Source: Microbacteriaceae bacterium
GTDB taxonomy: Bacteria; Actinomycetota; Actinomycetes; Actinomycetales; Microbacteriaceae
Assembly: GCA_025464125.1 (NCBI GenBank)
Contig: JAODLU010000155.1
Span: 1 to 11,934 of the forward strand
Length of the DNA: 11,934 bases
Direction of reading: 5' to 3'
The notes under the pieces were generated by a model. It did not search any database. It saw nothing but the letters and a program-made list of their open reading frames with translations, and was not told the origin of the DNA. This document shows positions 6,069-11,934 of this stretch, one piece after another. The translations under genes and the position numbers were made by a program. Numbering within the stretch: the stretch's first letter is position 1; every line of letters begins with the position of its first letter.

Positions 6069-7403
6069 TCACGCCCTGACGGGGTCCGGTCGATCGAGAC
6101 CGAGCGTGTCGCGGAGCGTGTTGCCCGGGTATTCAGTGCGGTAGATGCCGCGGTTCTGCAGCTCGGGGACGAGCAGGTCGCAGAAGCGGTCGAGCCCCTC
6201 CGGCATGTACGGCGGAATGATGGTGAACCCGTCGCTCGCGTGCCTGTCGTACCACTCCTGCATGCGATCGGCGATGGTGATCGCCGTGCCACGCAGCAGC
6301 TGGTGGCTCTGCGACTTGGTGCGCTGGCGTACGAGTTCGCGCAGGGTCGGCTTGTCTTCTGCGACCACCTTGTAGAGGTTCGGGTAGCGGCTGGCGAAGG
6401 CGTGCGTGCCAGCTGCCGCATCCTCGAGGGTGACAAGTCTTTCCATCGGAATGGGCTCGTCGAACTCGAGTCCGCTGAGGTCCGCGCCGACCAGCTGGTT
6501 ACTGACGTCCTGCAGGCCGACCGCCTCTGTCACGAGGTCTGCGAGCTCTTCGGCGATCTCGTCAGCCTCCCGCTCGGTCTCGCCGACTACCGGAATGAGC
6601 CCCGGCATGATCTTCAGGGCGTCAGGCCCCCGACCGAAGTCGGCAGCACGGCCCTTGAGCTTCGCATAGAAGGCGAGCGCGTCTTCGATGCGGTTCTGCG
6701 AGGTGAACACCAGCTCGGCGTTCCGCGCGGCGTACGCGATGCCTTCCTCCGACTGGCCGGCCTGCACGATCACCGGGCGTCCCTGCGGCGACCGCGGCAT
6801 CGTGAGCGCGTCGTGGATCCGGAAGTGGGTTCCCTTGTAGTCCGGGTGATGGATGCGCGAGGCATCCGCCCACACGCCGTTCTCCCGATCGAAGACGACA
6901 GCATCGTCGTCCCATGCGTCCCACACGGCCTCTGCGGCTGACAGGTAGTCCTGCGCCTGGTCGTAGCGCGTCGCCTTGTCTGGCATCGCGACCGTGAAGT
7001 TCTGCGATCCGCTGTACGAGGTCACTACGTTCCAGCCGACGCGTCCCTCGGAGAGGAAGTCCAGCTGGGACAACATGCGTGCAGTGTTGTACGGCTCGGT
7101 GAAGGTGGTGGAGATCGTGGCGATCAGCCCGATCTTCTTCGTGAGAACGCTCAGAGCACCGAGCGTCGTCATTGGCTCATACGGGTTCAGGTCGGGGTTC
7201 ACCGGGTCATCGTCGAACGACGCCTTGTCCGAGATGAAGATGGCGTCGAAGAATGCTTCTTCTGCCTTCTGCGCGGAATGCTGGACCAGCTCGATGCCGA
7301 GCAGTTTCTCTGCGCCACTCTGTGGTCGCCGCCAGCTGTGAGTGAATCTTCCGACAGGGTTGAAGAAGAGCACGAGCCCCATGTGGCCGTCGCGGTGTTC
7401 CAT
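6069..7403 (-). CDS. Flavin-dependent monooxygenase of the NtaA/SnaA/DszA/DmoA (luciferase-like) family
   Basis: The 444-residue product matches the usual length of this class. It has a luciferase-like TIM barrel with GLVLFFNPVGRFTHSW near the N-terminus (9-24), an ISDKASF segment, GRVGWNVVTSYS (about 120-131), and SPQGRPVIVQAGQSEEG around 205-221. It also shows the family's characteristic R-x-DQAxDYLSAAEAVWDAW segment. Members are cytosolic two-component enzymes that use FMNH2, delivered by a separate reductase, and O2 to attack C-N or C-S bonds, for example in nitrilotriacetate, dibenzothiophene sulfone or dimethyl sulfide. Others act as long-chain alkane monooxygenases. No flavin reductase gene is visible in the window. 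The ATG at 7403 is well supported by AAAGGAG 6 bases upstream. The gene stands alone on the minus strand and diverges from the hydroxyacid oxidase gene. The substrate cannot be predicted from the sequence. Confidence 0.9.
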   Translation of the reverse strand: MEHRDGHMGLVLFFNPVGRFTHSWRRPQSGAEKLLGIELVQHSAQKAEEAFFDAIFISDKASFDDDPVNPDLNPYEPMTTLGALSVLTKKIGLIATISTTFTEPYNTARMLSQLDFLSEGRVGWNVVTSYSGSQNFTVAMPDKATRYDQAQDYLSAAEAVWDAWDDDAVVFDRENGVWADASRIHHPDYKGTHFRIHDALTMPRSPQGRPVIVQAGQSEEGIAYAARNAELVFTSQNRIEDALAFYAKLKGRAADFGRGPDALKIMPGLIPVVGETEREADEIAEELADLVTEAVGLQDVSNQLVGADLSGLEFDEPIPMERLVTLEDAAAGTHAFASRYPNLYKVVAEDKPTLRELVRQRTKSQSHQLLRGTAITIADRMQEWYDRHASDGFTIIPPYMPEGLDRFCDLLVPELQNRGIYRTEYPGNTLRDTLGLDRPDPVRA

Positions 7404-7677
7404 GGTCGTCTCCTTTGACAGTGGATAGCGTCTTCGACCCTATTCGCCTCTCGTATGCAGCGCTCGGCAAGATTCGCATGGATCGGTGCTTGCGGCGCAT
7501 ACGACAATGATCAACTGGCACGCGCGAGCGTTGACCATTTGCGAGGCCTCCACAAGCGCTCGAGCGAATTGACTGGCCCTCCTAAAAAAAGTACTCTCTT
7601 TTCAATTTCCGTCTCCGGTTGTGCGCGCTCCTCGCGCATGAGCGACGTGATGGCACTCAACGAAGTGAGCCACCAAG
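7404..7677. promoter_or_regulatory. Divergent regulatory region between the FMN monooxygenase and hydroxyacid oxidase genes
   Basis: This 274-bp gap holds no convincing gene. Three structures stand out. TCGTATGC (7451-7458) and GCATACGA (7497-7504) form a perfect 8-base inverted repeat with a 38-base spacer. A plus-strand promoter candidate lies at 7569-7597. TGCGCG-CTCCT-CGCGCA (7622-7638) is a 6-base hairpin in the predicted leader of the oxidase mRNA. An A-tract (7584-7590) lies in the promoter spacer. I found no convincing minus-strand -10/-35 pair for the FMN monooxygenase. Confidence 0.5.
7569..7597 (+). promoter_or_regulatory. Candidate sigma-70-type promoter of the hydroxyacid oxidase gene
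   Basis: TTGACT (7569-7574), a 17-base spacer containing seven consecutive A residues, and TACTCT (7592-7597) give a good -35 with a moderate -10. The patch is the most AT-rich in the gap. Transcription would start near 7604, leaving a leader of about 75 bases that includes the hairpin at 7622-7638. Confidence 0.45.
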
Positions 7678-8820
7678 ATGAAGCTCGATCGACTCGTCAA
7701 TGTCTCCGATTATGAAGAGGCTGCTCGTCGGCGGCTGCCCAAGCCGATCTTCGACATGGTCGCCGGTGGCGCGGGTGACGAAACCAGCATGCGGGCCAAC
7801 CGTTCAGCCTTCGACGCGATCACGCTGCGGCCGAAACCGTTCGTGGATGTCACCACCCGCGACACCTCGACGACGATCCTCGGGGTGCCGACCACCATGC
7901 CGATCATGCTCGACCCGTGCGGTTACCAGCGCATGGCCCACCGGGACGCGGAGCTGGCTGTTGCCCGTGCCGCAGGATCCCAGGGAATGGGTTATGCGCT
8001 CAGCACTGTGACGAGCTATGCAATGGAAGATGTGGCCGCCGTGTCGACGGGACCGAAGTGGTTCCAGCTGTACCTGCCGCCGGGCGACGTTTCCGAGACG
8101 GAGAAACTGGTGGAGCGGGCATCCGCCGCCGGATTTGACGCGCTCTGCCTGACCGTCGACACGACCATGCGTGCGCTGCGCGAGCGTGACGTGCGCAACA
8201 AGGTGAAGCTGCCGCTGAGAATGGGGCCGGCGATGCTGATGAGCGGTGCTGTGCGGCCAGGCTGGGCAGTGGACTTCCTGCGCGGCGGCGTTGGCCGGGG
8301 CAACCAGGGTTTCGCTCCCAAGATGCTGTCGATCAAGGCAGCGGGCAGCAAGCTGTCGAGCACCATGCGCCCGGTGACCGAGGCGGACCTCGCGCTGGTG
8401 CGAAAGCTCTGGAAGGGCCCGCTCGTGGTTAAGGGAATCCTTCGCGGTGACGAGGTCGAGCAGCTCATCGACCGTGGGGTCGACGGCTTCGTGGTGTCGA
8501 ATCACGGGGGCCGCCAGCTCGATGCGACGCCTGCCACGATCTCTGCCCTGCCGGAGGTGGTCGAGGCTGCGAACGGTCGCGCAGAGGTGTTCCTCGATGG
8601 GGGAGTTCGCCGCGGCACGGATGTCGTTAAGGCTCTCGCGCTCGGTGCCAGGGCCGTGCTCGTTGGCCGGCCGTATGTCTACGGGCTCGCGGTCGGCGGC
8701 GAGGAGGGCGTGAGGCGGGTGATCAGGATCCTGCGGGATGAGACCGAGAACGCGATGGGCCTGCTCGGCTGCACGACCATCCCCGAGATCACCCGCGACC
8801 GGGTGCGCGTGCCGGCCTGA
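7678..8820 (+). CDS. FMN-dependent alpha-hydroxyacid oxidase/dehydrogenase (lactate/glycolate/mandelate family)
   Basis: This 380-residue TIM-barrel flavoenzyme oxidises an L-2-hydroxy acid to the 2-oxo acid, passing electrons to O2 or to the respiratory chain. Conserved residues, by comparison with spinach glycolate oxidase, are Tyr132 in FQLY (Tyr129), Asp161 in TVDT (Asp157), Lys252 in VKG (Lys230), and His276 and Arg279 in SNHGGRQLD (His254, Arg257). DGGVRRGTDV and GRPYVYGLA bind the FMN phosphate. Two positions deviate: Tyr24, a substrate-carboxylate ligand, is Met27 in PIFDMVAGG, and the flavin-contacting PTA segment is PCG (80-82). The Gly there is shared with mandelate dehydrogenase rather than the oxidases. 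These changes suggest an unusual substrate. No membrane-insertion loop like that of mandelate dehydrogenase is obvious. The ribosome binding site is weak. The LysR gene follows 85 bp downstream on the same strand. Confidence 0.92.
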   Translation: MKLDRLVNVSDYEEAARRRLPKPIFDMVAGGAGDETSMRANRSAFDAITLRPKPFVDVTTRDTSTTILGVPTTMPIMLDPCGYQRMAHRDAELAVARAAGSQGMGYALSTVTSYAMEDVAAVSTGPKWFQLYLPPGDVSETEKLVERASAAGFDALCLTVDTTMRALRERDVRNKVKLPLRMGPAMLMSGAVRPGWAVDFLRGGVGRGNQGFAPKMLSIKAAGSKLSSTMRPVTEADLALVRKLWKGPLVVKGILRGDEVEQLIDRGVDGFVVSNHGGRQLDATPATISALPEVVEAANGRAEVFLDGGVRRGTDVVKALALGARAVLVGRPYVYGLAVGGEEGVRRVIRILRDETENAMGLLGCTTIPEITRDRVRVPA

Positions 8821-8833
8821 GCCTGGTGACACG

Positions 8834-8863
8834 TTGGCCGCTGCATAGTTGACTCGCTAAAAT
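8834..8863 (+). promoter_or_regulatory. Candidate promoter of the LysR gene
   Basis: TTGGCC (8834-8839), 18 bases and TAAAAT (8858-8863) form a plausible promoter, the -10 matching the consensus at five of six positions. An alternative -35, TTGACT, lies at 8849-8854 but lacks a good partner. With the first pair, transcription begins near 8870, inside the palindrome at 8867-8883. Confidence 0.4.
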
Positions 8864-8866
8864 GAG

Positions 8867-8883
8867 CGCATCGCATAGATGCG
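8867..8883. promoter_or_regulatory. 17-bp palindrome at the predicted LysR transcription start
   Basis: CGCATC-GCATA-GATGCG has perfect 6-base arms around 5 bases. It lies just after the candidate -10 and before the ribosome binding site GAGGAAG (8894-8900). The hexamer GCATAG recurs 30 bases upstream (8843-8848). Autoregulation by the LysR protein is the simplest reading. The palindrome covers an in-frame ATG at 8879, which argues against that codon being the start. Confidence 0.4.
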
Positions 8884-8905
8884 TGGTGGTGATGAGGAAG
8901 CGCGG

Positions 8906-9826
8906 GTGCGGGCATTGGCCGACCTGGACAAGCTGCGATACGCGCTCGCGGTCGCCCGCGAGGGCAGCTTCAGTGCGGCAGCGGTTGCCATCCCCCTGTC
9001 ACAGTCCGCGCTAACGCGGAGCATCCAGTCCCTCGAGCGCGAGTACGGGATCGTTCTCTTCGAGCGCGGTAAAAACGGCGCACGCCTTACCGCTGATGGG
9101 CTGCGGTTCGTGGCCCAGGCCTCGAGCCTGCTTCGGCATGCCGAAGCAATCGACGAAGAGTTGCGCAACACGGCTGAGGGCCGTGGGGCAGCTGTCAGTT
9201 TCGGCATCGGGCCGGTGTCGGCATCTACTTTCCTGCCGGATATCCTGCCGGTGCTGCTCGCCAGCCCCGATGGCGCGCGGGTGCGAATCAGTGTGGGCTC
9301 GAACAGCCTGCTGCGCGACCTGCTTCGCCAGGGCCGCATCGAGTTCTACATCGGCGGGATTCCGCGTGACTCAGACAATTTCGCGACATCGAGCGGATTC
9401 CGCATGCAATCGATCGCGGATTCATCAGAGCTCGAGCTGCTGGTTCGGGCCGGGCATCCCCTGCTGGCTGCTCCGATAACCGCGGCCGCCCTCTCGCGCT
9501 ACGCCGTCGTCACTGCCCCATTCGTGCGGGACACCCTGCAGGGTGCTGACATCGACGCCCTGGGCATCCAGCGACCGACTATCGAGCTCGACGACTACGG
9601 GCTGCTCACCGGGCTGGTGCTCGAGAGCGACGCCATCCTTGTCACCAGCTCGATCTTCGACTCGCACCGCTCACGCGCAGGACTCGTTCGCCTCGCGCTG
9701 GAACTCACGTCAGTGCGCCCTGTGACCTACGCTCTGGTTTCGCTCAGCAGCCGCGAGCTTTCACCAGCAGCCAGCAGGGTCGCGCAGCAACTCGTCGACG
9801 CGATCGGTTCGGTAGTCGACGACTGA
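8906..9826 (+). CDS. LysR-family transcriptional regulator
   Basis: The product is 306 residues from the chosen GTG, the normal size for the family. An N-terminal winged helix-turn-helix spans about residues 7-66 and includes AREGSFSAAA and LSQSALTRSIQSLEREYGI, followed by LFERGKNGARLTADG. A linker helix and a periplasmic-binding-protein-like effector domain run from about 93 to the end. The GTG at 8906 is preferred because GAGGAAG lies 5 bases upstream. The in-frame ATG at 8879 has no such site and sits within a palindrome. LysR proteins usually act as tetramers and respond to a pathway compound. The hydroxyacid oxidase lies directly upstream on the same strand and the FGD gene converges from downstream; either may be a target. 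The stop codon abuts that of the FGD gene with no base between. Confidence 0.9.
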   Translation: MRALADLDKLRYALAVAREGSFSAAAVAIPLSQSALTRSIQSLEREYGIVLFERGKNGARLTADGLRFVAQASSLLRHAEAIDEELRNTAEGRGAAVSFGIGPVSASTFLPDILPVLLASPDGARVRISVGSNSLLRDLLRQGRIEFYIGGIPRDSDNFATSSGFRMQSIADSSELELLVRAGHPLLAAPITAAALSRYAVVTAPFVRDTLQGADIDALGIQRPTIELDDYGLLTGLVLESDAILVTSSIFDSHRSRAGLVRLALELTSVRPVTYALVSLSSRELSPAASRVAQQLVDAIGSVVDD

Positions 9827-10837
9827 CTAGCCGTGCTGGGCGCGAAGCTTCGGCAGGATCTCGTCGCCGTAGAGCTTGATGAAACGCTCCTGGTCCTCGC
9901 CAGGCCCGTGGAAGACGAGATGGCGGAATCCGAGATCGATGTACCTGTTGATCTGTTCAACATGCTCGTCGGGATCGGTCGACACTATCCATCGGGCCGC
10001 CACTCTTTCGATCGGCAGGGCGTCTGCCAGGCGCTGCATCTCGATCGGGTCTTCAGTGGCCATCTTCTCCTCAGGGGTGAGCGCGAGGGGAGCCCAATAG
10101 CGCGTGTCCTGCAGTGCACGCTCCTGGTCGTGGTCGAAGGAGACTTTCATCTCCATCAGGGTGTCGACGTCGTCGGTCGCCCTTCCGGCCTTCTCGATGC
10201 CCTCGGCCAGCGCTGGCAGCAGCGTGTCGGTGTACAGCGTGGGCGCCTTGCCAGAGGTAGTGATGAAACCGGATGCGATGCGTCCAGCCAGGCGGGTGGC
10301 CGCGGGCCCCGCTGCGCCGATGTAGATGGGCACCGGAGTGTCAGGCTTGTCGTAGATGGTCGCGTCAGTTGTCTTGTAGAACTGGCCGTCGTAGCTCACG
10401 CGGTCGGTCGACCAGAGCGTCTCGATCACGTCGATGGCCTCTTTGAGACGCGCGAACCGCTCCTTCTGGTCAGGCCAGGCCTGGCCGAGCACAACCTCGT
10501 TCAGCGCCTCGCCGGTTCCGACACCGAGGATGACGCGCCCGGGGAACATGGCACCGAGGGTGCCGAACGCCTGGGCCACGACGCCCGGGTGGTAGCGGAA
10601 CGACGGAGTCAGCACCGAGGTGCCCATGATGATCTTCTCGGTGCTGGCCCCGAGGGCACCGAGCCACGGCAGGGCTGCTGGCGCATGGCCACCCTCGTGA
10701 TTCCACGGCTGGAAGTGATCCGACACGAAGACCGAGTCGAAACCGACCTTTTCGGCAAGCACGGCGAATTCGAGCAGCTTGCTTGGGCCGAACTGTTCGG
10801 CCGAAGCCTTGTAACCGAGGCGCAGGGGGAGAGTCAT
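9827..10837 (-). CDS. fgd: F420-dependent glucose-6-phosphate dehydrogenase
   Basis: The 336-residue product is the same length as Mycobacterium tuberculosis FGD1 and follows it closely by eye. Examples are LGYKASAEQF (7-16), VSDHFQPW (38-45), GTSVLTP (72-78), GVGTGEALNE (105-114), TSGK (194-197) and DPIEM (263-267). The catalytic residues of FGD1 are all present one position along: Glu14, His41, Trp45 and Glu110. The phosphate-binding residues Lys197, Lys258 and Arg282 match Lys198, Lys259 and Arg283. The enzyme oxidises glucose-6-phosphate to the lactone and reduces cofactor F420, supplying F420H2 to other reductases in the cytosol. The ATG at 10837 is chosen by alignment with the family N-terminus; the ribosome binding site is weak. 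A TTG at 10888 would add 17 unrelated residues. A non-FGD member of the family is unlikely. Confidence 0.92.
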   Translation of the reverse strand: MTLPLRLGYKASAEQFGPSKLLEFAVLAEKVGFDSVFVSDHFQPWNHEGGHAPAALPWLGALGASTEKIIMGTSVLTPSFRYHPGVVAQAFGTLGAMFPGRVILGVGTGEALNEVVLGQAWPDQKERFARLKEAIDVIETLWSTDRVSYDGQFYKTTDATIYDKPDTPVPIYIGAAGPAATRLAGRIASGFITTSGKAPTLYTDTLLPALAEGIEKAGRATDDVDTLMEMKVSFDHDQERALQDTRYWAPLALTPEEKMATEDPIEMQRLADALPIERVAARWIVSTDPDEHVEQINRYIDLGFRHLVFHGPGEDQERFIKLYGDEILPKLRAQHG

Positions 10838-10911
10838 GATTCCATTCTGGACCGCTATGGGCTGCTGGCGGCACCCGTGCCCATGCAAGGTATATAAATG
10901 AATTACCTATT
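10838..10911. promoter_or_regulatory. Short divergent promoter between the FGD and MFS genes, with an AGGTA-N11-TACCT repeat
   Basis: Only 74 bp separate the two divergent start codons. AGGTA (10888-10892) and TACCT (10904-10908) are exact inverted copies 11 bases apart. They enclose the AT-rich TATAAAT (10893-10899), a -10-like element for the MFS gene; the minus strand over 10891-10896 reads TATATA and could serve the FGD gene. A regulator bound here would touch both promoters. No -35 is clear for either direction. Confidence 0.4.
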
Positions 10912-11934
10912 ATGACCAGTTCACCGCCCAATGACGCGCAGCGAGCATCCGAGCGAGCGCGCTGGCAGGCGTTCGCGGTGTGCGTCGCGGTGGCAGCGAT
11001 AACCATCCTCGACATCTCGAAGGTCAACGTCGGCCTTCCCTCGATCGAAGTGTCCCTCGGTGCTGGTCCAAGCCAGGTGCAACTGATCGTCGCTGGCTAC
11101 GCGCTCGCGTTCGGCTTGACCCTCGTGCCATCGGGCCGGCTTGGCGACATCCACTCCCGCAAGACGATGTTCCTCATTGGCCTGGCCGCGTTCACCATCG
11201 CAAGCGTGCTCTGCGCTGTGGCGCCCACCATCGAGTTCCTGCTCATCGGCAGGATCGCGCAGGGCTTCGCAGCGGGAATCCAGATGCCGCAGGTGCTAGG
11301 CCTCATCCAGCAGCTGTTCCAGGGCAAGGAGCGCAGTCGGGCGTTCGGCCTCTTCGGGGGCGCGGTCGGGGCGGCCACGGCATTCGGACCATCGATCGGC
11401 GGCCTCCTCATCTTCCTGGGCGGTGCACATGACGGATGGCGCCTCCTGTTCTGGATGAACGTTCCTCTTGGCGCAATCGCCCTCGTTCTCGCGTTCCGTC
11501 TGCTGCCAGGCCGGCAGCATCACGAGAAGAAACGCATGGAGCTCGACCTCGTCGGCATCCTGTTGCTGGGCCTCGCCACGCTCGCCCTGATGCTCCCGTT
11601 CGTGCTGACTACAGGCAACCCGAGCGACGATCCCCGACGGTGGTTCTGGCTTGTGGGAGGCGCGGCCGCAGCTGTAGCTTTCGTGTTCTGGGAGAAGTCC
11701 TATGCGCGCCGTGGCAAGTCGCCGGCAGTGCATTTCGCGCTGTTCCGGCATCCGTCGTATCGAAATGGCCTGCTCATTGTGAGCGCGTTCTACGCAGGCC
11801 TCCCTGCAGCTTTCCTGCTGATCGCGCTGTATGCCCAGCAGGGGCTGCACGTGCCGCCACTGTTCGCTGGCCTCATGACCCTTCCCTACACGTTGATCCA
11901 GGCGTTCGTCGCGTGGCAGAGTTCACGGTTCATC
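10912..11934 (+). CDS. MFS multidrug/metabolite transporter, DHA2 (14-helix) type, cut by the right window edge
   Basis: An ATG at 10912 opens 341 codons without a stop to the window edge. It encodes a hydrophilic N-terminus (about 20 residues) followed by repeated hydrophobic segments. The first helix carries LDISKVNVGLPSIE (33-46), a variant of the DHA2 signature. GRLGDIHSRKTMF (75-87) is MFS motif A in the loop after helix 2. RIAQGFAAG (114-122) is the motif B region and GGAVGAATAFGPSIGG (149-164) is motif C, typical of proton antiporters. RMELDLVG (208-214) begins the second half. The family pumps drugs or metabolites across the cytoplasmic membrane using the proton gradient. There is no Shine-Dalgarno sequence, and a TATAAAT lies 13 bases before the ATG, so the mRNA may be leaderless or nearly so. 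Divergence from fgd suggests shared control. The substrate is unknown. Confidence 0.92.
   Translation, partial: MTSSPPNDAQRASERARWQAFAVCVAVAAITILDISKVNVGLPSIEVSLGAGPSQVQLIVAGYALAFGLTLVPSGRLGDIHSRKTMFLIGLAAFTIASVLCAVAPTIEFLLIGRIAQGFAAGIQMPQVLGLIQQLFQGKERSRAFGLFGGAVGAATAFGPSIGGLLIFLGGAHDGWRLLFWMNVPLGAIALVLAFRLLPGRQHHEKKRMELDLVGILLLGLATLALMLPFVLTTGNPSDDPRRWFWLVGGAAAAVAFVFWEKSYARRGKSPAVHFALFRHPSYRNGLLIVSAFYAGLPAAFLLIALYAQQGLHVPPLFAGLMTLPYTLIQAFVAWQSSRFI

Noticed and set aside
5057..6436. Upstream extension of the monooxygenase reading frame to a 981-residue protein
   Set aside because: The extra part runs antisense through the GntR gene and into the FMN monooxygenase gene, shows no domain, and a good ribosome binding site supports the GTG at 5056.
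5877..6941. 354-codon plus-strand open frame over the FMN monooxygenase gene
   Set aside because: Antisense shadow; low-complexity Arg/Val/Glu composition with no motif.
7638..7715. 25-codon upstream open frame overlapping the start of the hydroxyacid oxidase
   Set aside because: It has no ribosome binding site and its ATG falls within the hairpin at 7622-7638. Overlap with the gene start is expected by chance, although a leader-peptide role is not excluded.
7804..8832. 342-codon minus-strand open frame over the hydroxyacid oxidase gene
   Set aside because: Antisense shadow of a confidently assigned enzyme; His/Arg-rich with no recognisable fold.
9833..10897. 354-codon plus-strand open frame over the FGD gene
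   Set aside because: Antisense shadow; the minus strand has every FGD catalytic residue.
11296..11850. 184-codon minus-strand open frame inside the MFS gene
   Set aside because: Antisense to a clear membrane transporter; Gln/Glu-rich composition mirrors the hydrophobic codons of the other strand.

Overview
GC-rich DNA with dense, short-gapped genes, an F420-dependent glucose-6-phosphate dehydrogenase, GTG starts and FCD-type GntR and LysR regulators points to an actinobacterium. The codon habits and gene style would suit Microbacteriaceae, but this is inference and no rRNA or tRNA is present to confirm it. The window looks like a catabolic (accessory metabolism) region. It holds nine complete genes and two cut by the window edges. 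I see no insertion sequence, CRISPR array, phage gene or RNA gene.

Layout, left to right. A cut-off gene of unknown function (minus, 1-123) diverges from a crotonase-fold gene (plus, 252-1013). The crotonase converges with a three-gene minus-strand operon, read in the order Baeyer-Villiger-type flavin monooxygenase (5056 to 3491), short-chain dehydrogenase (3494 to 2646), ThDP-dependent decarboxylase/lyase (2649 to 1033). Both junctions in this operon are 4-base ATGA overlaps. A GntR/FCD regulator (plus, 5279-6067) diverges from the operon across about 220 bp that contains two clean palindromes. Next come an NtaA/DszA-type FMN monooxygenase (minus, 6069-7403), a 274-bp divergent promoter region, an FMN-dependent alpha-hydroxyacid oxidase/dehydrogenase (plus, 7678-8820), a LysR regulator (plus, 8906-9826), an F420-dependent glucose-6-phosphate dehydrogenase (minus, 9827-10837) and a divergent DHA2-type MFS transporter cut by the right edge (plus, 10912 onward).

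How the genes may work together (inference). The operon can reduce or oxidise an alcohol/ketone pair (SDR), insert oxygen next to a ketone (BVMO), and cleave or decarboxylate a 2-oxo acid or alpha-diketone (ThDP enzyme). The hydroxyacid oxidase could feed 2-oxo acids to the ThDP enzyme, as mandelate dehydrogenase feeds benzoylformate decarboxylase. The crotonase lacks both classical catalytic glutamates, so it may do something other than hydrate enoyl-CoA. The GntR protein is the obvious candidate regulator of the operon. A decamer inside the operon's 16-bp palindrome recurs in the promoter region of the crotonase and the left-edge gene, hinting at one regulon. The substrate cannot be read from the sequence.
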